From CAWBRY01 sp963791295 (lineage in GTDB: Bacteria > Bacteroidota > Bacteroidia > Chitinophagales > Chitinophagaceae), in contig CAWBRY010000004.1 of assembly GCA_963791295.1 (NCBI GenBank), forward strand, positions 186,001-250,000: 64,000 bases of DNA, given 5' to 3'. Shown piece by piece: positions 27,749 through 37,900 of this stretch; the stretch's first letter is position 1, and every line of letters starts with the position of its first letter. A model generated the notes under the pieces. The model did no database searches and was not told the origin of the DNA. It saw only the letters and a list, made by a program, of their open reading frames with translations. The position numbers and the translations under genes were made by a program.

Positions 27749-28642
27749 TTATGTATCCACTGATTCCATAGCATAGCATGCAGCTCCAATTGCCCCAGCC
27801 ATATCGCCAAAGTGAGCTTTAACGATCGCAACCTGATTTCCACCCGCGCGCCATTCATATAGGTCCATGAATTCTTTTAATGGTTCAAACAAAAAATCTC
27901 CTGCTTCCGTGATGCCACCACCCAACACAATTGTTTCCGGGGAAAGTATATTCGTGATCGATGCGAGGCCAATAGCCAATTTCTTTATTGATAACAACCA
28001 TATCTCTTTGGCAATGGGATCGCCTTGTTGGAAAGCTTCCAGTAATTGATGAGTAGATGAAAATCTTCCATCACTCCTCTTTTCAATTGTACAATTTCCT
28101 ATGGCAGCTTCGAGGCTGCCGGGCATTCCTGCTACGTCCGGATCACCATCATCGTGGATCACCATGTGCCCCATATGGCCTGCTTTATTGAATGCGCCCT
28201 GGTATAATTTCCCATTGATCAAAATCGAACCTCCCACACCGGTGCCCAGTGTCAGCATGACCACATTCTGTTGATCTTTTGCAATGCCGAGCCTCGCTTC
28301 AGCCATCAATGCGGAAACGGCATCATTCAATACCCAGGTACTCTGTTTTAGGAAACAAGACCAGTCGAAATTTTCCAGGCCCTGAAGGCGTCCCGGCATA
28401 AAAGCAATGGCGCGGTTAGTCTGATTTGGAAGGCCGGGAGCAGAAATGCCAATCTGCACACCATTTTGCTTTTGTCCATTCAATAGTTGCCGGACTGTTT
28501 GTTCAACTGCTCGTTTCCATTCGCCATTATCTCCATCCTGGGTTGGTGTATAGAGTTGTTGCAGAATATTTCTTTCCGCATCCATGGACACACCTTTAAT
28601 GCGTGTACCACCCAGGTCGATTCCAATTGCTTTTATTGCCAT
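27749..28642 (-). CDS. ROK family sugar kinase without the usual zinc cysteines
   Basis: The ATG at 28642 (MAIKAIGIDLGGTRIKG) gives 297 residues; a TTG at 28654 would overlap the SDR stop by four bases. ROK motifs are GIDLGGTRIKG at residues 7-17, WVLNDAVSALMAEARLG near 105 and LTLGTGVGGSILING near 130. After GHMGHM the CxCGxxGCxE zinc motif is replaced by IHDDGDPDVAGMPGSLEAAIGN, close to the glycosyl-kinase variants without zinc. It probably makes a sugar phosphate for the SIS protein encoded downstream. It differs clearly from the ROK protein at 10742. Confidence 0.86.
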   Translation of the reverse strand: MAIKAIGIDLGGTRIKGVSMDAERNILQQLYTPTQDGDNGEWKRAVEQTVRQLLNGQKQNGVQIGISAPGLPNQTNRAIAFMPGRLQGLENFDWSCFLKQSTWVLNDAVSALMAEARLGIAKDQQNVVMLTLGTGVGGSILINGKLYQGAFNKAGHMGHMVIHDDGDPDVAGMPGSLEAAIGNCTIEKRSDGRFSSTHQLLEAFQQGDPIAKEIWLLSIKKLAIGLASITNILSPETIVLGGGITEAGDFLFEPLKEFMDLYEWRAGGNQVAIVKAHFGDMAGAIGAACYAMESVDT

Positions 28643-28650
28643 GGAATAAT

Positions 28651-29442
28651 TCAATATTGTCCTTCACTGTTACTCCAACCTCCATCCACCGCGACCACTT
28701 GTCCTGTAGTGAATCCAGAAGCGTCACTCATGAAGTAGGTCGCTAACATGTCGGTATCTTCAGCCCTACCCATCCTGCCTCCATCGAGAGGTTGTTTGGT
28801 TTTTATAAAAGATAAAATCTTCTTATCATTTGATGCTCTCTCTGCCATCGGAGTTCTTACTAATGCCGGTGCAATCACATTTACCCTGATATTATATTTC
28901 GCATAGTAGGCAGCCAATGATTTGCTGAAACCGAATACGGCAGATTTGGCAGCTGCATAAGCATGCGTAGAAAAATATTCAGGCGAAGGCGAAAAACCCA
29001 GTACGGAACTCATATTTAAAATGCTCCCTCCCGAATTCTGTTTCAAAAACTGATGTATGGCGGCTTGATTAGACAACATCAGCGAGGTTAGATTTAGTTC
29101 CAAAGTTTTGTTCCAGCCTTCAATCGTCAATTCATGTAATGGCCCATCACCCATTTTTCTACCGCTGCCTCCCGCCACATGATAAAGCCCATCAAATCCT
29201 CCAAATTTTTCAATGCAAGCATTGATTGCATTGGTTGCCGTTCCGGGTTGAATTGCATTTGCGCTTATCACCTTTGCCTTGCTTCCTAATATTTTTTTTG
29301 CGGCTGCGACAGAATCGGGATTTCTGCCTACTGTCACCAGGCTTGCACCCTCCCGGATAAAAGATTTTGCGGCAGACAAGCCAATGCCTGTTGTGCCCCC
29401 TATTATAACAATTTTTTTATTTAGCAGCGATTTCCCCGCCAA
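28651..29442 (-). CDS. Short-chain dehydrogenase/reductase (SDR) family oxidoreductase
   Basis: A 263-residue protein starting at a TTG (29442); no ATG fits upstream before a stop. The dinucleotide motif IGGTTGIGLSAAKSF is near residue 14, the catalytic Ser in ILNMSSVLGF near 145 and the YAAAK motif near 163. It ends with DGGWSNSEGQY. It would oxidise or reduce a sugar or sugar derivative with NAD(P). It lies 29 bases after the Gfo/Idh/MocA gene and overlaps nothing if the downstream ROK starts at its ATG. Confidence 0.88.
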   Translation of the reverse strand: MAGKSLLNKKIVIIGGTTGIGLSAAKSFIREGASLVTVGRNPDSVAAAKKILGSKAKVISANAIQPGTATNAINACIEKFGGFDGLYHVAGGSGRKMGDGPLHELTIEGWNKTLELNLTSLMLSNQAAIHQFLKQNSGGSILNMSSVLGFSPSPEYFSTHAYAAAKSAVFGFSKSLAAYYAKYNIRVNVIAPALVRTPMAERASNDKKILSFIKTKQPLDGGRMGRAEDTDMLATYFMSDASGFTTGQVVAVDGGWSNSEGQY

Positions 29443-29471
29443 TGAATATGATTTAATTATGCCTGATCAGT

Positions 29472-30638
29472 TTACATCATAGGCCATTTGAAAGTGGATT
29501 GCAACATTATTTTCTTTCCTTCTGCGGATGACGCTCTCGCTGCTTCAATAATTTCAAGGACATGCAGGGCGTGGTCCACAGCGATCTTCGGCTCAACACC
29601 TTTTACCATTGCTTCACCTACTACGTTGGCGCCTTCCTGCCATACATAACCTTTCGCATCCGGTTCATAAAGTTTGGGGGGATCTGTCCATGAATCATCC
29701 ACTACGACGCCCATGGGTTCCCAGTCATATCCAATCAGTCGCATATTTCCGGAATCCCCATAGATCTGGATCGTATGCAAAGTAGTTCCCTTTGCTTCAT
29801 GTCCATGTGGATCAAAGAAATTAAATCCACACATCACATGACTGACGACATTATTCGGATGCTCCATTAATATATGTGAGTTATCTTCCGCTTCAACTTT
29901 TATCTTTCCTTTATCATCAACAGTCCTTTCCGGTTTTACAATATTCACCATCGCCATGATCGACTTTGCCGGCCCCAGAAGACCAACCAGTGTGGCCATG
30001 TTATATACGCCGAGGTCAGGCATACTGCCTCCACCCTTTTCATAGAAGAAGGCGCTCCAGGTCGGCCCTGTATGGCCATATTGAGCATGGGCACTGCATA
30101 AAATGCCAAGCTTTTTCTCCTGGATCAATTTATTCATGAATGCAAATTGAGGGCTGTTCACTACTGCCGGTGCACCCCAAAGCCGCAGGCCTTTGGATTT
30201 TGCGAGCTCCAGCAATGCCTTGCCTTCGGCATAAGTATTAGCCATGGGTTTTTCACTCCAGACATGCTTACCGGCTTCCAATGCCTGTTTATTCAATCTT
30301 CCATGTTCCTGCATATCTGTGGTCGTGACCATCATATCAAATGGAACACCGGCAAGAAGTTTATCAATATGCGGGTAGGTGTTAGCAATTCCAAATTCTT
30401 TTGCTCTGCTGAGTGCGCGGTCATACTTAATGTCGCAGACACTCACCACTTCTATCAATTCTGAACTTTTGAGCTTGGGAAGATATCGCCCGCTAACACT
30501 ACCACAACCGATAAGAGCAACTCTTAATTTCTTTTCGGGAGTATTCAGTGCGAATCCTTCCAGGGATGAGACCAGCAAGGCGGCTCCAGCCATTGCTGTC
30601 TTTTGCAAAAATTGCTGTCGGGAAATATGATTATCCAT
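29472..30638 (-). CDS. Gfo/Idh/MocA family oxidoreductase with export-type N-terminus
   Basis: A 388-residue protein. The first 30 residues look like an export signal of the Bacteroidota Gfo/Idh group (ISRQQFLQKTAMAGAALLVSS), with one Arg rather than the Tat twin pair. The NAD(P) motif RVALIGCGSVSGRYL is near residue 37 and the conserved EKPMANTYAEG near 130. Such exported sugar oxidoreductases often occur with GMC dehydrogenases and act on 3-keto sugars or glycosides; this is a family-level expectation. It belongs to the minus-strand operon between the phosphodiesterase and the SDR gene. Confidence 0.88.
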   Translation of the reverse strand: MDNHISRQQFLQKTAMAGAALLVSSLEGFALNTPEKKLRVALIGCGSVSGRYLPKLKSSELIEVVSVCDIKYDRALSRAKEFGIANTYPHIDKLLAGVPFDMMVTTTDMQEHGRLNKQALEAGKHVWSEKPMANTYAEGKALLELAKSKGLRLWGAPAVVNSPQFAFMNKLIQEKKLGILCSAHAQYGHTGPTWSAFFYEKGGGSMPDLGVYNMATLVGLLGPAKSIMAMVNIVKPERTVDDKGKIKVEAEDNSHILMEHPNNVVSHVMCGFNFFDPHGHEAKGTTLHTIQIYGDSGNMRLIGYDWEPMGVVVDDSWTDPPKLYEPDAKGYVWQEGANVVGEAMVKGVEPKIAVDHALHVLEIIEAARASSAEGKKIMLQSTFKWPMM

Positions 30639-30679
30639 ACAGGTGAGTTTTTGGGTTTATAAATATTTTTTATCGGTTC

Positions 30680-31906
30680 TTAAAGAGTTATCCAACGGTT
30701 CAACATGTTGTAAGGTGCTTCAATCACTACCTTATAAAATTTAGAAGACATCTTACTGACATCGATGGTCGACTTTCCCTCCTTCACAGGCACTTTCGAT
30801 ACCAACTTATAGTCGTCCGTTCCGCCAGTCTTAAAATTATTGGTTGTTGCCAGCCAGATCTTAGCCTTGCCCTTTGGATCAAGCGGTTTCCACCGAACTA
30901 CCAAATTGGAACCTTCCATACTCAAGGTAGCTGAATCCGCAGACAACTTTCCCACCAAAGAAACTCCATCCACTTCCATTTTTTGTGGCCTTGGAATTTC
31001 CAGGTTCATAAATGAAACAATGGAAGGCATGATATCTATAACCCCTGCATTACGATGGTATGTTGATTGATTGAGTCCCTGCGCATTCGTGACGATCCAG
31101 GTACTTCTTTCCCGGTCGGATTGTTTACCATGCCCATATCCACCCAGTGTATCGCGTCCATGATCGGTGGTAATATATATTACCCAATCCTCCCGAAAAT
31201 TATCCATCCGGTATCTGATCGCATCCCATATCCTGCCGATTTGCGAGTCGGCAATTTCGATCGCCTTATCCATCTGGCGTCCAACGCCATGTTGGTGCCC
31301 CATCTCATCAGTGTATTCAAGGTAAACCCAGGAAAGATCCGGCCCATTCTCTTTTACATAAGAGGCGGCCTTATTAGTGACTTCTTCGTCAATCAAATGA
31401 TAAAACTCACCGCCCTTGTCATGCGGAAAGCGAATCGAATCTTTTTCAAGACCATCAAAATGATAGTCCAGCATGATACTGTCGGTCGGAGGAAGGCCTT
31501 CGCCTATTAGCCGGGTACGGTTCTTCACCCACGTTGAAAAGATGGCCAGCTTTTTCTTCGGCGCTGCATTCTTAACAACGCGGAAAATAGACCAGTAGTT
31601 ATAATTAGGATTTGTTACATCATTGCCCCACACATTATGCTTATTAGCCCAGGTGCCTGTGAGTAGATTGTTATATCCCGGTGCGGAGATGGTTGGTGTT
31701 TGAGAATAACCCCCTCGTTCGCCACCCACATGGGCTGGCATGTATCCTCCAATTTTTGCTATGGAATCCAGATGCGGAAGATGCATCCGTTCAATCACGT
31801 CCTGCGGAATGCCATCGACGATCACAAACAACGCTTTTCTTTGTTTTTCCTGCGAGAATAAACTATTCGCAATAAAGAAGGCCAGGAAAAGGAGGAATGA
31901 CTTCAT
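30680..31906 (-). CDS. Secreted phosphodiesterase/nucleotide pyrophosphatase-type protein of the alkaline phosphatase superfamily
   Basis: The ATG at 31906 gives 408 residues with a signal peptide (MKSFLLFLAFFIANSLFSQE); a GTG at 31915 would overlap the GH144 stop (GTGA). Metal-site motifs of the type I phosphodiesterase group are visible: FVIVDGIPQDV near 30, the nucleophile segment QTPTISAPGYNNLLTGTW near 70, YLEYTDEMGHQHG near 215 and TTDHGRDTLGGYGHG near 250. It would cleave a phosphodiester in the periplasm. Its tight coupling to a beta-1,2-glucanase-like gene suggests removal of a phospho-substituent from the glycan, which is inference. Confidence 0.83.
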   Translation of the reverse strand: MKSFLLFLAFFIANSLFSQEKQRKALFVIVDGIPQDVIERMHLPHLDSIAKIGGYMPAHVGGERGGYSQTPTISAPGYNNLLTGTWANKHNVWGNDVTNPNYNYWSIFRVVKNAAPKKKLAIFSTWVKNRTRLIGEGLPPTDSIMLDYHFDGLEKDSIRFPHDKGGEFYHLIDEEVTNKAASYVKENGPDLSWVYLEYTDEMGHQHGVGRQMDKAIEIADSQIGRIWDAIRYRMDNFREDWVIYITTDHGRDTLGGYGHGKQSDRERSTWIVTNAQGLNQSTYHRNAGVIDIMPSIVSFMNLEIPRPQKMEVDGVSLVGKLSADSATLSMEGSNLVVRWKPLDPKGKAKIWLATTNNFKTGGTDDYKLVSKVPVKEGKSTIDVSKMSSKFYKVVIEAPYNMLNRWITL

Positions 31907-31911
31907 ATTTT

Positions 31912-33333
31912 TCACTTCAAATAAGGGCTTTTAAATCCCAACTTTTTCAATCCATTTTGAATATCAGGTATGTTCATAAAAAGTTTCCATATTAATCCGC
32001 TCCTGTAATTTTCTATCATCACGATAATAGGACCCTGGTCAATTGCCAGGTGACTTTTTGCATACCAATTCTCCGTTTCACTGAATCCGTCTACAAATCC
32101 GTAGTCGCTCCAGATCTTATCCCCAAGGTCATAATAAAAATGACGCAGCGCCTGCATACTATATTCAGGAGTGTATGGAAAGGAAGAAAGAGCAGCGGTG
32201 GGTTGGATAACGCCTTTGTCTTCCTGCGGACAATGAGCTACGTATCCTTTGTAGCTATCACCAGCCGTTAGTCCCCAGCAATTTTCTCCATAACCTTTGA
32301 ATTTTTTTGGATTGTCAATGCAATATGCCCGGTTGATCAGTGTATGATTGGTAGCTTGCTCCCAATAGTCGGTGTGCCAATCTGTGAGACCTTTCGGATC
32401 AATGCCCATGAATGTATACTGTTCAAAAAATAATGGTCCTCCGTATTCGAAGCCGAGTGGCAATTTAATGCCATAGTAAGTTTTGCCATTCAGGTAACTG
32501 GCACTATTGACCCATCCGTTAAAGTAGACATCGGCTGAAATGCCATGTGTTGGTGAAGCCGCGGAAATGAGATAAGTGATGAGACACTCATTAAATCCCC
32601 GCACTGGAAAGTTCATGTCAAAATCATTCTCCACGCTCCAGTGCCAGTAAAGCATGGCATTATTATTCCGCGTATGCCAGTTCCAGTTAGCAATATTCCA
32701 GAGGTTGGTGACCCGGCTCCTGAAGTATTTCTCCAATGAATTGTCTTTATTGAAATATTCGCGTGCGCAGAGAAAGCCCATGAGTAAATAACTTGTCTCC
32801 ACGATGTCCGCACCGTCATCCAGATTTCCAAATGGGACCGTCCTGCCTGTTGTGCCATTCATAAAGTGAGGAAAGATGCCATGATAGCTATCGGCCTTGT
32901 TCAGGAAATCAATCATTTTAACCAATCGTTTCAATGCCGTATCCCTCCCTATCCAACCTCGTTCCACCGCAACGATTGTCGACATGATGCCAAAGCCTGT
33001 ACCGCCAATAGCACAATCCTCGGAGCCAAACGTTCCTTTCCCGAAGTTGGGTTCATCGTATGCTTCATTAATATAGTCCCAGTAATAATCGCATCTCACC
33101 GTATTGCTTCTCTCGCGGGCCAATCCACTAATGGGATGGGCGTAATGCCAAAAAAATCGGAAGGTTTGTTTTTGCACGACGTCGAGCAGGGCGGAATCAG
33201 AAAGGCCCTTGATAATTCCTACAGGAGCAATGGAGTCGGGATAGATGGTCGCAGGTTGCTTTTTATTCTTCTGCGCTTGTGAAGGACTGAATAATAAAAT
33301 GGCAAGGGCAATCGCTAGGCTGCGGGTCATCAT
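31912..33333 (-). CDS. GH144-like (glycoamylase family) beta-1,2-glucanase candidate, secreted
   Basis: A 473-residue protein with a signal peptide (MMTRSLAIALAILLFSPSQAQ). The helical-barrel family pattern is clear: QKQTFRFFWHYAHPISGLARERSN near 60, GGTGFGIMSTIVAVERGWI near 115, DDGADIVETSYLLMGFL near 180, FPVRGFNECLITYLI near 245 and LAIDQGPIIVMIENYRSGL near 440. PF10091/GH144 includes the endo-beta-1,2-glucanase of Chitinophaga pinensis and exo-type relatives. It has an extra segment around residues 82-104 (RCDYYWDYINEAYDEPNFGKGT region) that the other two copies lack. The phosphodiesterase gene follows at once. Confidence 0.87.
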   Translation of the reverse strand: MMTRSLAIALAILLFSPSQAQKNKKQPATIYPDSIAPVGIIKGLSDSALLDVVQKQTFRFFWHYAHPISGLARERSNTVRCDYYWDYINEAYDEPNFGKGTFGSEDCAIGGTGFGIMSTIVAVERGWIGRDTALKRLVKMIDFLNKADSYHGIFPHFMNGTTGRTVPFGNLDDGADIVETSYLLMGFLCAREYFNKDNSLEKYFRSRVTNLWNIANWNWHTRNNNAMLYWHWSVENDFDMNFPVRGFNECLITYLISAASPTHGISADVYFNGWVNSASYLNGKTYYGIKLPLGFEYGGPLFFEQYTFMGIDPKGLTDWHTDYWEQATNHTLINRAYCIDNPKKFKGYGENCWGLTAGDSYKGYVAHCPQEDKGVIQPTAALSSFPYTPEYSMQALRHFYYDLGDKIWSDYGFVDGFSETENWYAKSHLAIDQGPIIVMIENYRSGLIWKLFMNIPDIQNGLKKLGFKSPYLK

Positions 33334-33380
33334 TGATAAGTATGTCGTGATAACTACGTTGCAGTTTTTTGATAAAATTC

Positions 33381-33417
33381 GAAAGGGCCAATTAACAGTA
33401 TTGTAAGTGGCCCCTTC
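33381..33417 (-). terminator. Hairpin after the first SusCD pair, possible terminator or processing site
   Basis: GAAAGGGCCA (33381-33390) pairs with TGGCCCCTTC (33408-33417) with one mismatch and a 17-base loop. On the minus strand it lies 79 bases after the susD stop and is followed by GAATTTTATC, a weak T-rich tail. It may lower expression of the downstream GH144 and oxidoreductase genes relative to SusCD. Confidence 0.45.
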
Positions 33418-33495
33418 GTCTTTACTCTATTAGATTGTATTTACCCGGCAACAATTTTCAAAGCAACACCATCTGACAGTTGACTTTCCAAATAA

Positions 33496-34956
33496 TCATG
33501 GAAGAAGAATCCACATCTCGTTGTCCACGTCATCATCTCCTCCAAACTGCCTGTCCAAAGCCTCCTGCAGATTTTCCAGGTTATTATCATACTCCGTTTG
33601 TGGGTATAACCACCTTTTTGGAACTACTCCTCCATTGGCTGTTCCCGGACCAACATTGAGAACAGGAAGCCCAGTCCGCCTTTGTTCAAAAAATGCTTCA
33701 TAATTACCGGCCATAAAAAAGGCGATATGTTTCTGAATAGTAATTAAATCAAGTGCGTCCGTGGCATTATACGCCACCGATGGTTGTGCCAGGTAGGTGG
33801 TTACGTCGGCACCGCTAATCCCATAAAAATTCATCGAGGCTGTGATCCCATTTTCATAATGTTCCTGGGCCGTACCTGCACCTGTAACCCAACCTCGGGC
33901 AATGGCTTCAGCGATCAGTAACTCCTGCTCGGGGTATCCCAGCATCACTAATGGCTCTATCACTCTTTCTGCGTAGTAACGTGATGCAATACGGGATGCA
34001 TTAGATGAATTATTGGTTTGATCCACCAGTGAAAGTCCTCCATTTACGCCAGCATAGCTTGAAAATACGCCTTCGGGCTGCCCGCTGATCGGATCGGCGA
34101 ATGCGAAGAGACGTGGGTCTTGTAAGTTTTTAAGAATATTTACGAAACCTTCCTCCATGCTAATCGCGGTACTCAGCGAAAGGTATCCGAAATCCGGATT
34201 ATCATTGTTCGAAGCTGAAGTATTATATACAATTTGAGCATTATCATCATTGCTCGCCATCAAGGGGTAAGTCGAAGGATTGTCAATAATAGTTTGAAAT
34301 TGATCTGTAATATTCAGGTTGGTATTTGTGGCTTTATTGCTTAAATGGATCAGCAATCTCAACTTGAATGCATTCACCAGTTTCTTCCATTGACTGGCAA
34401 CTCCAAAATAGATGATATCTCCCAGGATTTTCCCTTTGCTGTCATCGAGCAAGGCATTGGCTTCTTCCAGTTCCTGTAGAACACCTTTATATATGGACTC
34501 CTGGTCGTCGTATCCCGGAGTAAAATTTCCAGAATTCCCCCCCAGCGCCTGGGAATACGGAATATCACCAAAGATTTCAGTCATTTGACTAAATAACAAG
34601 GCCCGGAAAAATTTTGTAAGGCCATAGTATTGAGTTTGCCCCGCTCCTTTAGCCAGTGAGTCCATTCGCATTACCTGGCGAAGGATATTGTAGTTTTCAA
34701 AACTGCCCTCCGACCAACTGTAATCGGATGCTGAATTAGACCTTTCGTAATAAGTGAGATGCCGGGCTGAGAATGCTCCCGATGTATTATCCACGAAAAA
34801 CACACTGTAGCATATCCCTGTCAGCATCAAGGCCGGTGTGGAATTCGAGGGCAGATTGGGGTTGGTCTGGAAATCGGCATATTTCTTACACCCGCTTATT
34901 AACAATGCCGCCAGGACAAACGCCGCAACAAATTTATGTTTGATTAGATGTTTCAT
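33496..34956 (-). CDS. SusD/RagB-like outer-membrane glycan-binding lipoprotein (SusD-like_2 type)
   Basis: A 486-residue lipoprotein; the signal peptide ends at a good lipobox with Cys23 (LLISGCKKY). The start after the Cys (DFQTNPNLPSNSTPALMLTG) and the end (EGSFENYNILRQ and the C-terminal RWLYPQTEYDNN) match the SusD-like_2 group that often pairs with SusC proteins with long names RagA-like. It would sit on the cell surface as a lid on the SusC channel. The susC stop lies 26 bases upstream, the normal pair arrangement. Confidence 0.9.
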   Translation of the reverse strand: MKHLIKHKFVAAFVLAALLISGCKKYADFQTNPNLPSNSTPALMLTGICYSVFFVDNTSGAFSARHLTYYERSNSASDYSWSEGSFENYNILRQVMRMDSLAKGAGQTQYYGLTKFFRALLFSQMTEIFGDIPYSQALGGNSGNFTPGYDDQESIYKGVLQELEEANALLDDSKGKILGDIIYFGVASQWKKLVNAFKLRLLIHLSNKATNTNLNITDQFQTIIDNPSTYPLMASNDDNAQIVYNTSASNNDNPDFGYLSLSTAISMEEGFVNILKNLQDPRLFAFADPISGQPEGVFSSYAGVNGGLSLVDQTNNSSNASRIASRYYAERVIEPLVMLGYPEQELLIAEAIARGWVTGAGTAQEHYENGITASMNFYGISGADVTTYLAQPSVAYNATDALDLITIQKHIAFFMAGNYEAFFEQRRTGLPVLNVGPGTANGGVVPKRWLYPQTEYDNNLENLQEALDRQFGGDDDVDNEMWILLP

Positions 34957-34982
34957 ATCGCAATTTTTAAGATTGACCGTAA

Positions 34983-37900
34983 TTAGAACTTGAGATTAAG
35001 GTTTATTCCTATATTCCTGTAGGATGGCTCGGCCAGAGATCCTCCATCATAACCATCAGGATCTGTGAACGGCACCTTGGTAAATATGGCCAGGTTTCTT
35101 CCAGTCAGTGAAACGCTCGCTCCCTTAATAAATGGCGTTTTCTTAAGAAGCTTAGGTGTAGCCGTGTAGGAGAGTACTATTTCACGCAATTTTACAAATG
35201 ACCTCTTATACATTGGATATGGAATATCACTCACGTAAACTGCAAAAACCCAATCAAAATAATTAACAGCAGTTGTATTCGCAGCGTATTTTCTTGAATC
35301 AGAAATAATATTGCCTTGTATATCATAATCTACGCTTCCACTAGTCACCACCAGGCCCTCTCCTACATAGGTTGCATTTCCCGCATAAGCATCATCCCGA
35401 TAAGAAGTGGCAGTAGCCGGATGAGTTCCTCCTTCAAATAATTTCTGTTCCACAAAATTGTTCATGATTCCACCAATTCTGCCATCAAATTGGAAACTCA
35501 GACTTAGATTTTTATAATTGACAGCGTTATTAATACCAAAGATGTAGTTTGGATCTGTGCGGCCTATGTTAACCGCATGATCAGTCTTGGTAGGAAATCC
35601 GTTACTGCCATAAATAATTTGGCCATCAGGACTCCGGTCCCAAAACCGGGTGCGATATACGTCCGTTCTTTCACCCACCTTTACACCATCACGAATCTGC
35701 AATCCTCCATAATATTCATCCACATAACTGTGCACATTACTCCAGTTGGCAGTTATATCCCAGCGGAGGTCCTTTGATTTAATTGGCGTTCCCAACAATA
35801 CCAGTTCGAGTCCTTTGCGAGTTATCTGATCCCCATTTACCAATTGAAAACCATAACCGGAGGCATTGGAAACCGGTGCAGTAATGGCGAAATCTTTGTC
35901 AGTGTAATTAAAATAGGTGAAATCAACGCCGATCCTACCCTTCAAAAACCTCATTTCAGTACCATATTCATGAGATAGAGTAGTATTCGGTTTTATGTTG
36001 CTTTGTATCAATGTTCCCGGCAAGGTTAGGGATGCATTCGTGCCATTCCAGCGAGGTCCGGTTTCATAAACAGGTAAAGTTCCATACCAATTCCTGTAAA
36101 TCCCGTCAGCGCCACTCTCTATATTGACATTATCGGTAGACACTTTTGCCCAGGAACCTCTTATTTTCCAATAATTGATAAACGCGGGCAATTTGAACAT
36201 CGTCGTCAATAAAATGCCTCCTGAAACAGAGGGATAGAAGTAGGAATTGTTCGGCTTCTGCAATGAAGACGTCACGTCGTTTCTGGCAGTAACACCCACG
36301 AAAACCATCTTTTTGTAATCGGCATCGAAGTAACCAAATACGCTGTTAACGATCCTATCTGCTTTCTTGTTTGTTGTTCTGATGGGCCTGATTGTATTAT
36401 CCAGGTTATAATCTGCCGGAACATTTAAACCATCGGTCCTGGAACGCAAAAAGTTGGCAGAATTATACCGTGAACTGGCGCCTCCGGAAAGGGTCATGTT
36501 GAAATTTTTTGCGAATGTTTTCCTATAAGTCAAAAGGGCGTCCGTCACTATCTGGAAATTAGTGGCCCTGTCTTCGTAATAGTTTCCATCAATGTCCGTT
36601 AATTCATAATATATATAACTCTTCGGGACTTTCAAAGTCGATAAAACGTTGTTGGTAATTACACCGCTACGAACAAAGAGAGTGAGGTCCTTCGTAAAAT
36701 CATAGGTCGCATTCACCTGGCCAGTAATAACATCATTTTGGTATCCATTCAAAGCCTCATAAGCTATATACCAGGGATTATTATACCATGTATAATTGTA
36801 ATTGAACTGCTGCACATCTTTCACGCCATAAGGCACAAATACTCCACCATCAACTCGACCACCTGCCGGTTGCCAATAATTCCTTAAGTCTCTAATATCT
36901 ACGTCCGTCCCCATCCACAACAGGATGTTATAAAAGAAATTATTAGCTCCGTAGTAGGTCAGCGGGAAATTGGGTGAGTATTGTTTATTATAGGCAAGCG
37001 TTGCTTCAAGTTTGAGTTTATCATTTACCTTAAGACCACCAGCCAGGCTCACTGTCGTTGAGTTCAGGTGCGTGTTTGGAACCTGACCTTTCTGATACAT
37101 GTGTGTGACAGAAATACGATAATCAGCGTTTTCATTTTTTCCGGCTACGGAAATGTTATGAGTAGTAATCATTTCATTGTTCAGGAAGTTTTTCAGATTA
37201 TCCTTTCCCTTGCTGATCCATGGAGTTGGTTTATAATGACTCTGACCTTGAAATCCTCCCTGTTCAAAATCATAAAGAACATTAGGATCATAAGGACTGT
37301 TGTATTGTGGGAATTCATCAAACCCGCTGGGTGTGCTGGGATTGGGATTATTTAATTTAGGTCCCCATACATAACCATAGTCATCGTTCCATCCTCCGCC
37401 GGATTTACCATCGACGAATGCATAATATCCTCCATAACCCATTCCGTATTGTGTCTGTTGCTTTGGGATTTTAAGATAGCCTGCCTGCATTTGCGTAGTT
37501 GTATTGTACGCCACTTCAACGCCTCTTGATCCAGCCTTACCTTTCTTGGTGGTGATCATGATGGCACCATTGATCCCGAGAGATCCGTATAAGGCAGCCG
37601 CAGCTGTTCCCTTTAGTACGTTTACATTTTCAATGTCATTCGCATTCAAACTCCAGTAATCGAAATTATCCTTGTCTGTCGGTACCCCATCAATAACCAC
37701 CAATGTCTCCTTGCCTCTCAATAATATTTCCGGGTTCTCAAACAGATTAGATTTTGGAAGAATGCTGAGACCAGCCACTTTACCAATCAGGTTTTCAGCC
37801 ACGTTTGCTTCAGGGGCTTTTTCTAACGCCGCACCTTTTACTTCCTGTGTTGCGTATGAAATTTTGTTTTTCTCCTTGCGGATACCCAGGGCTGTAACTA

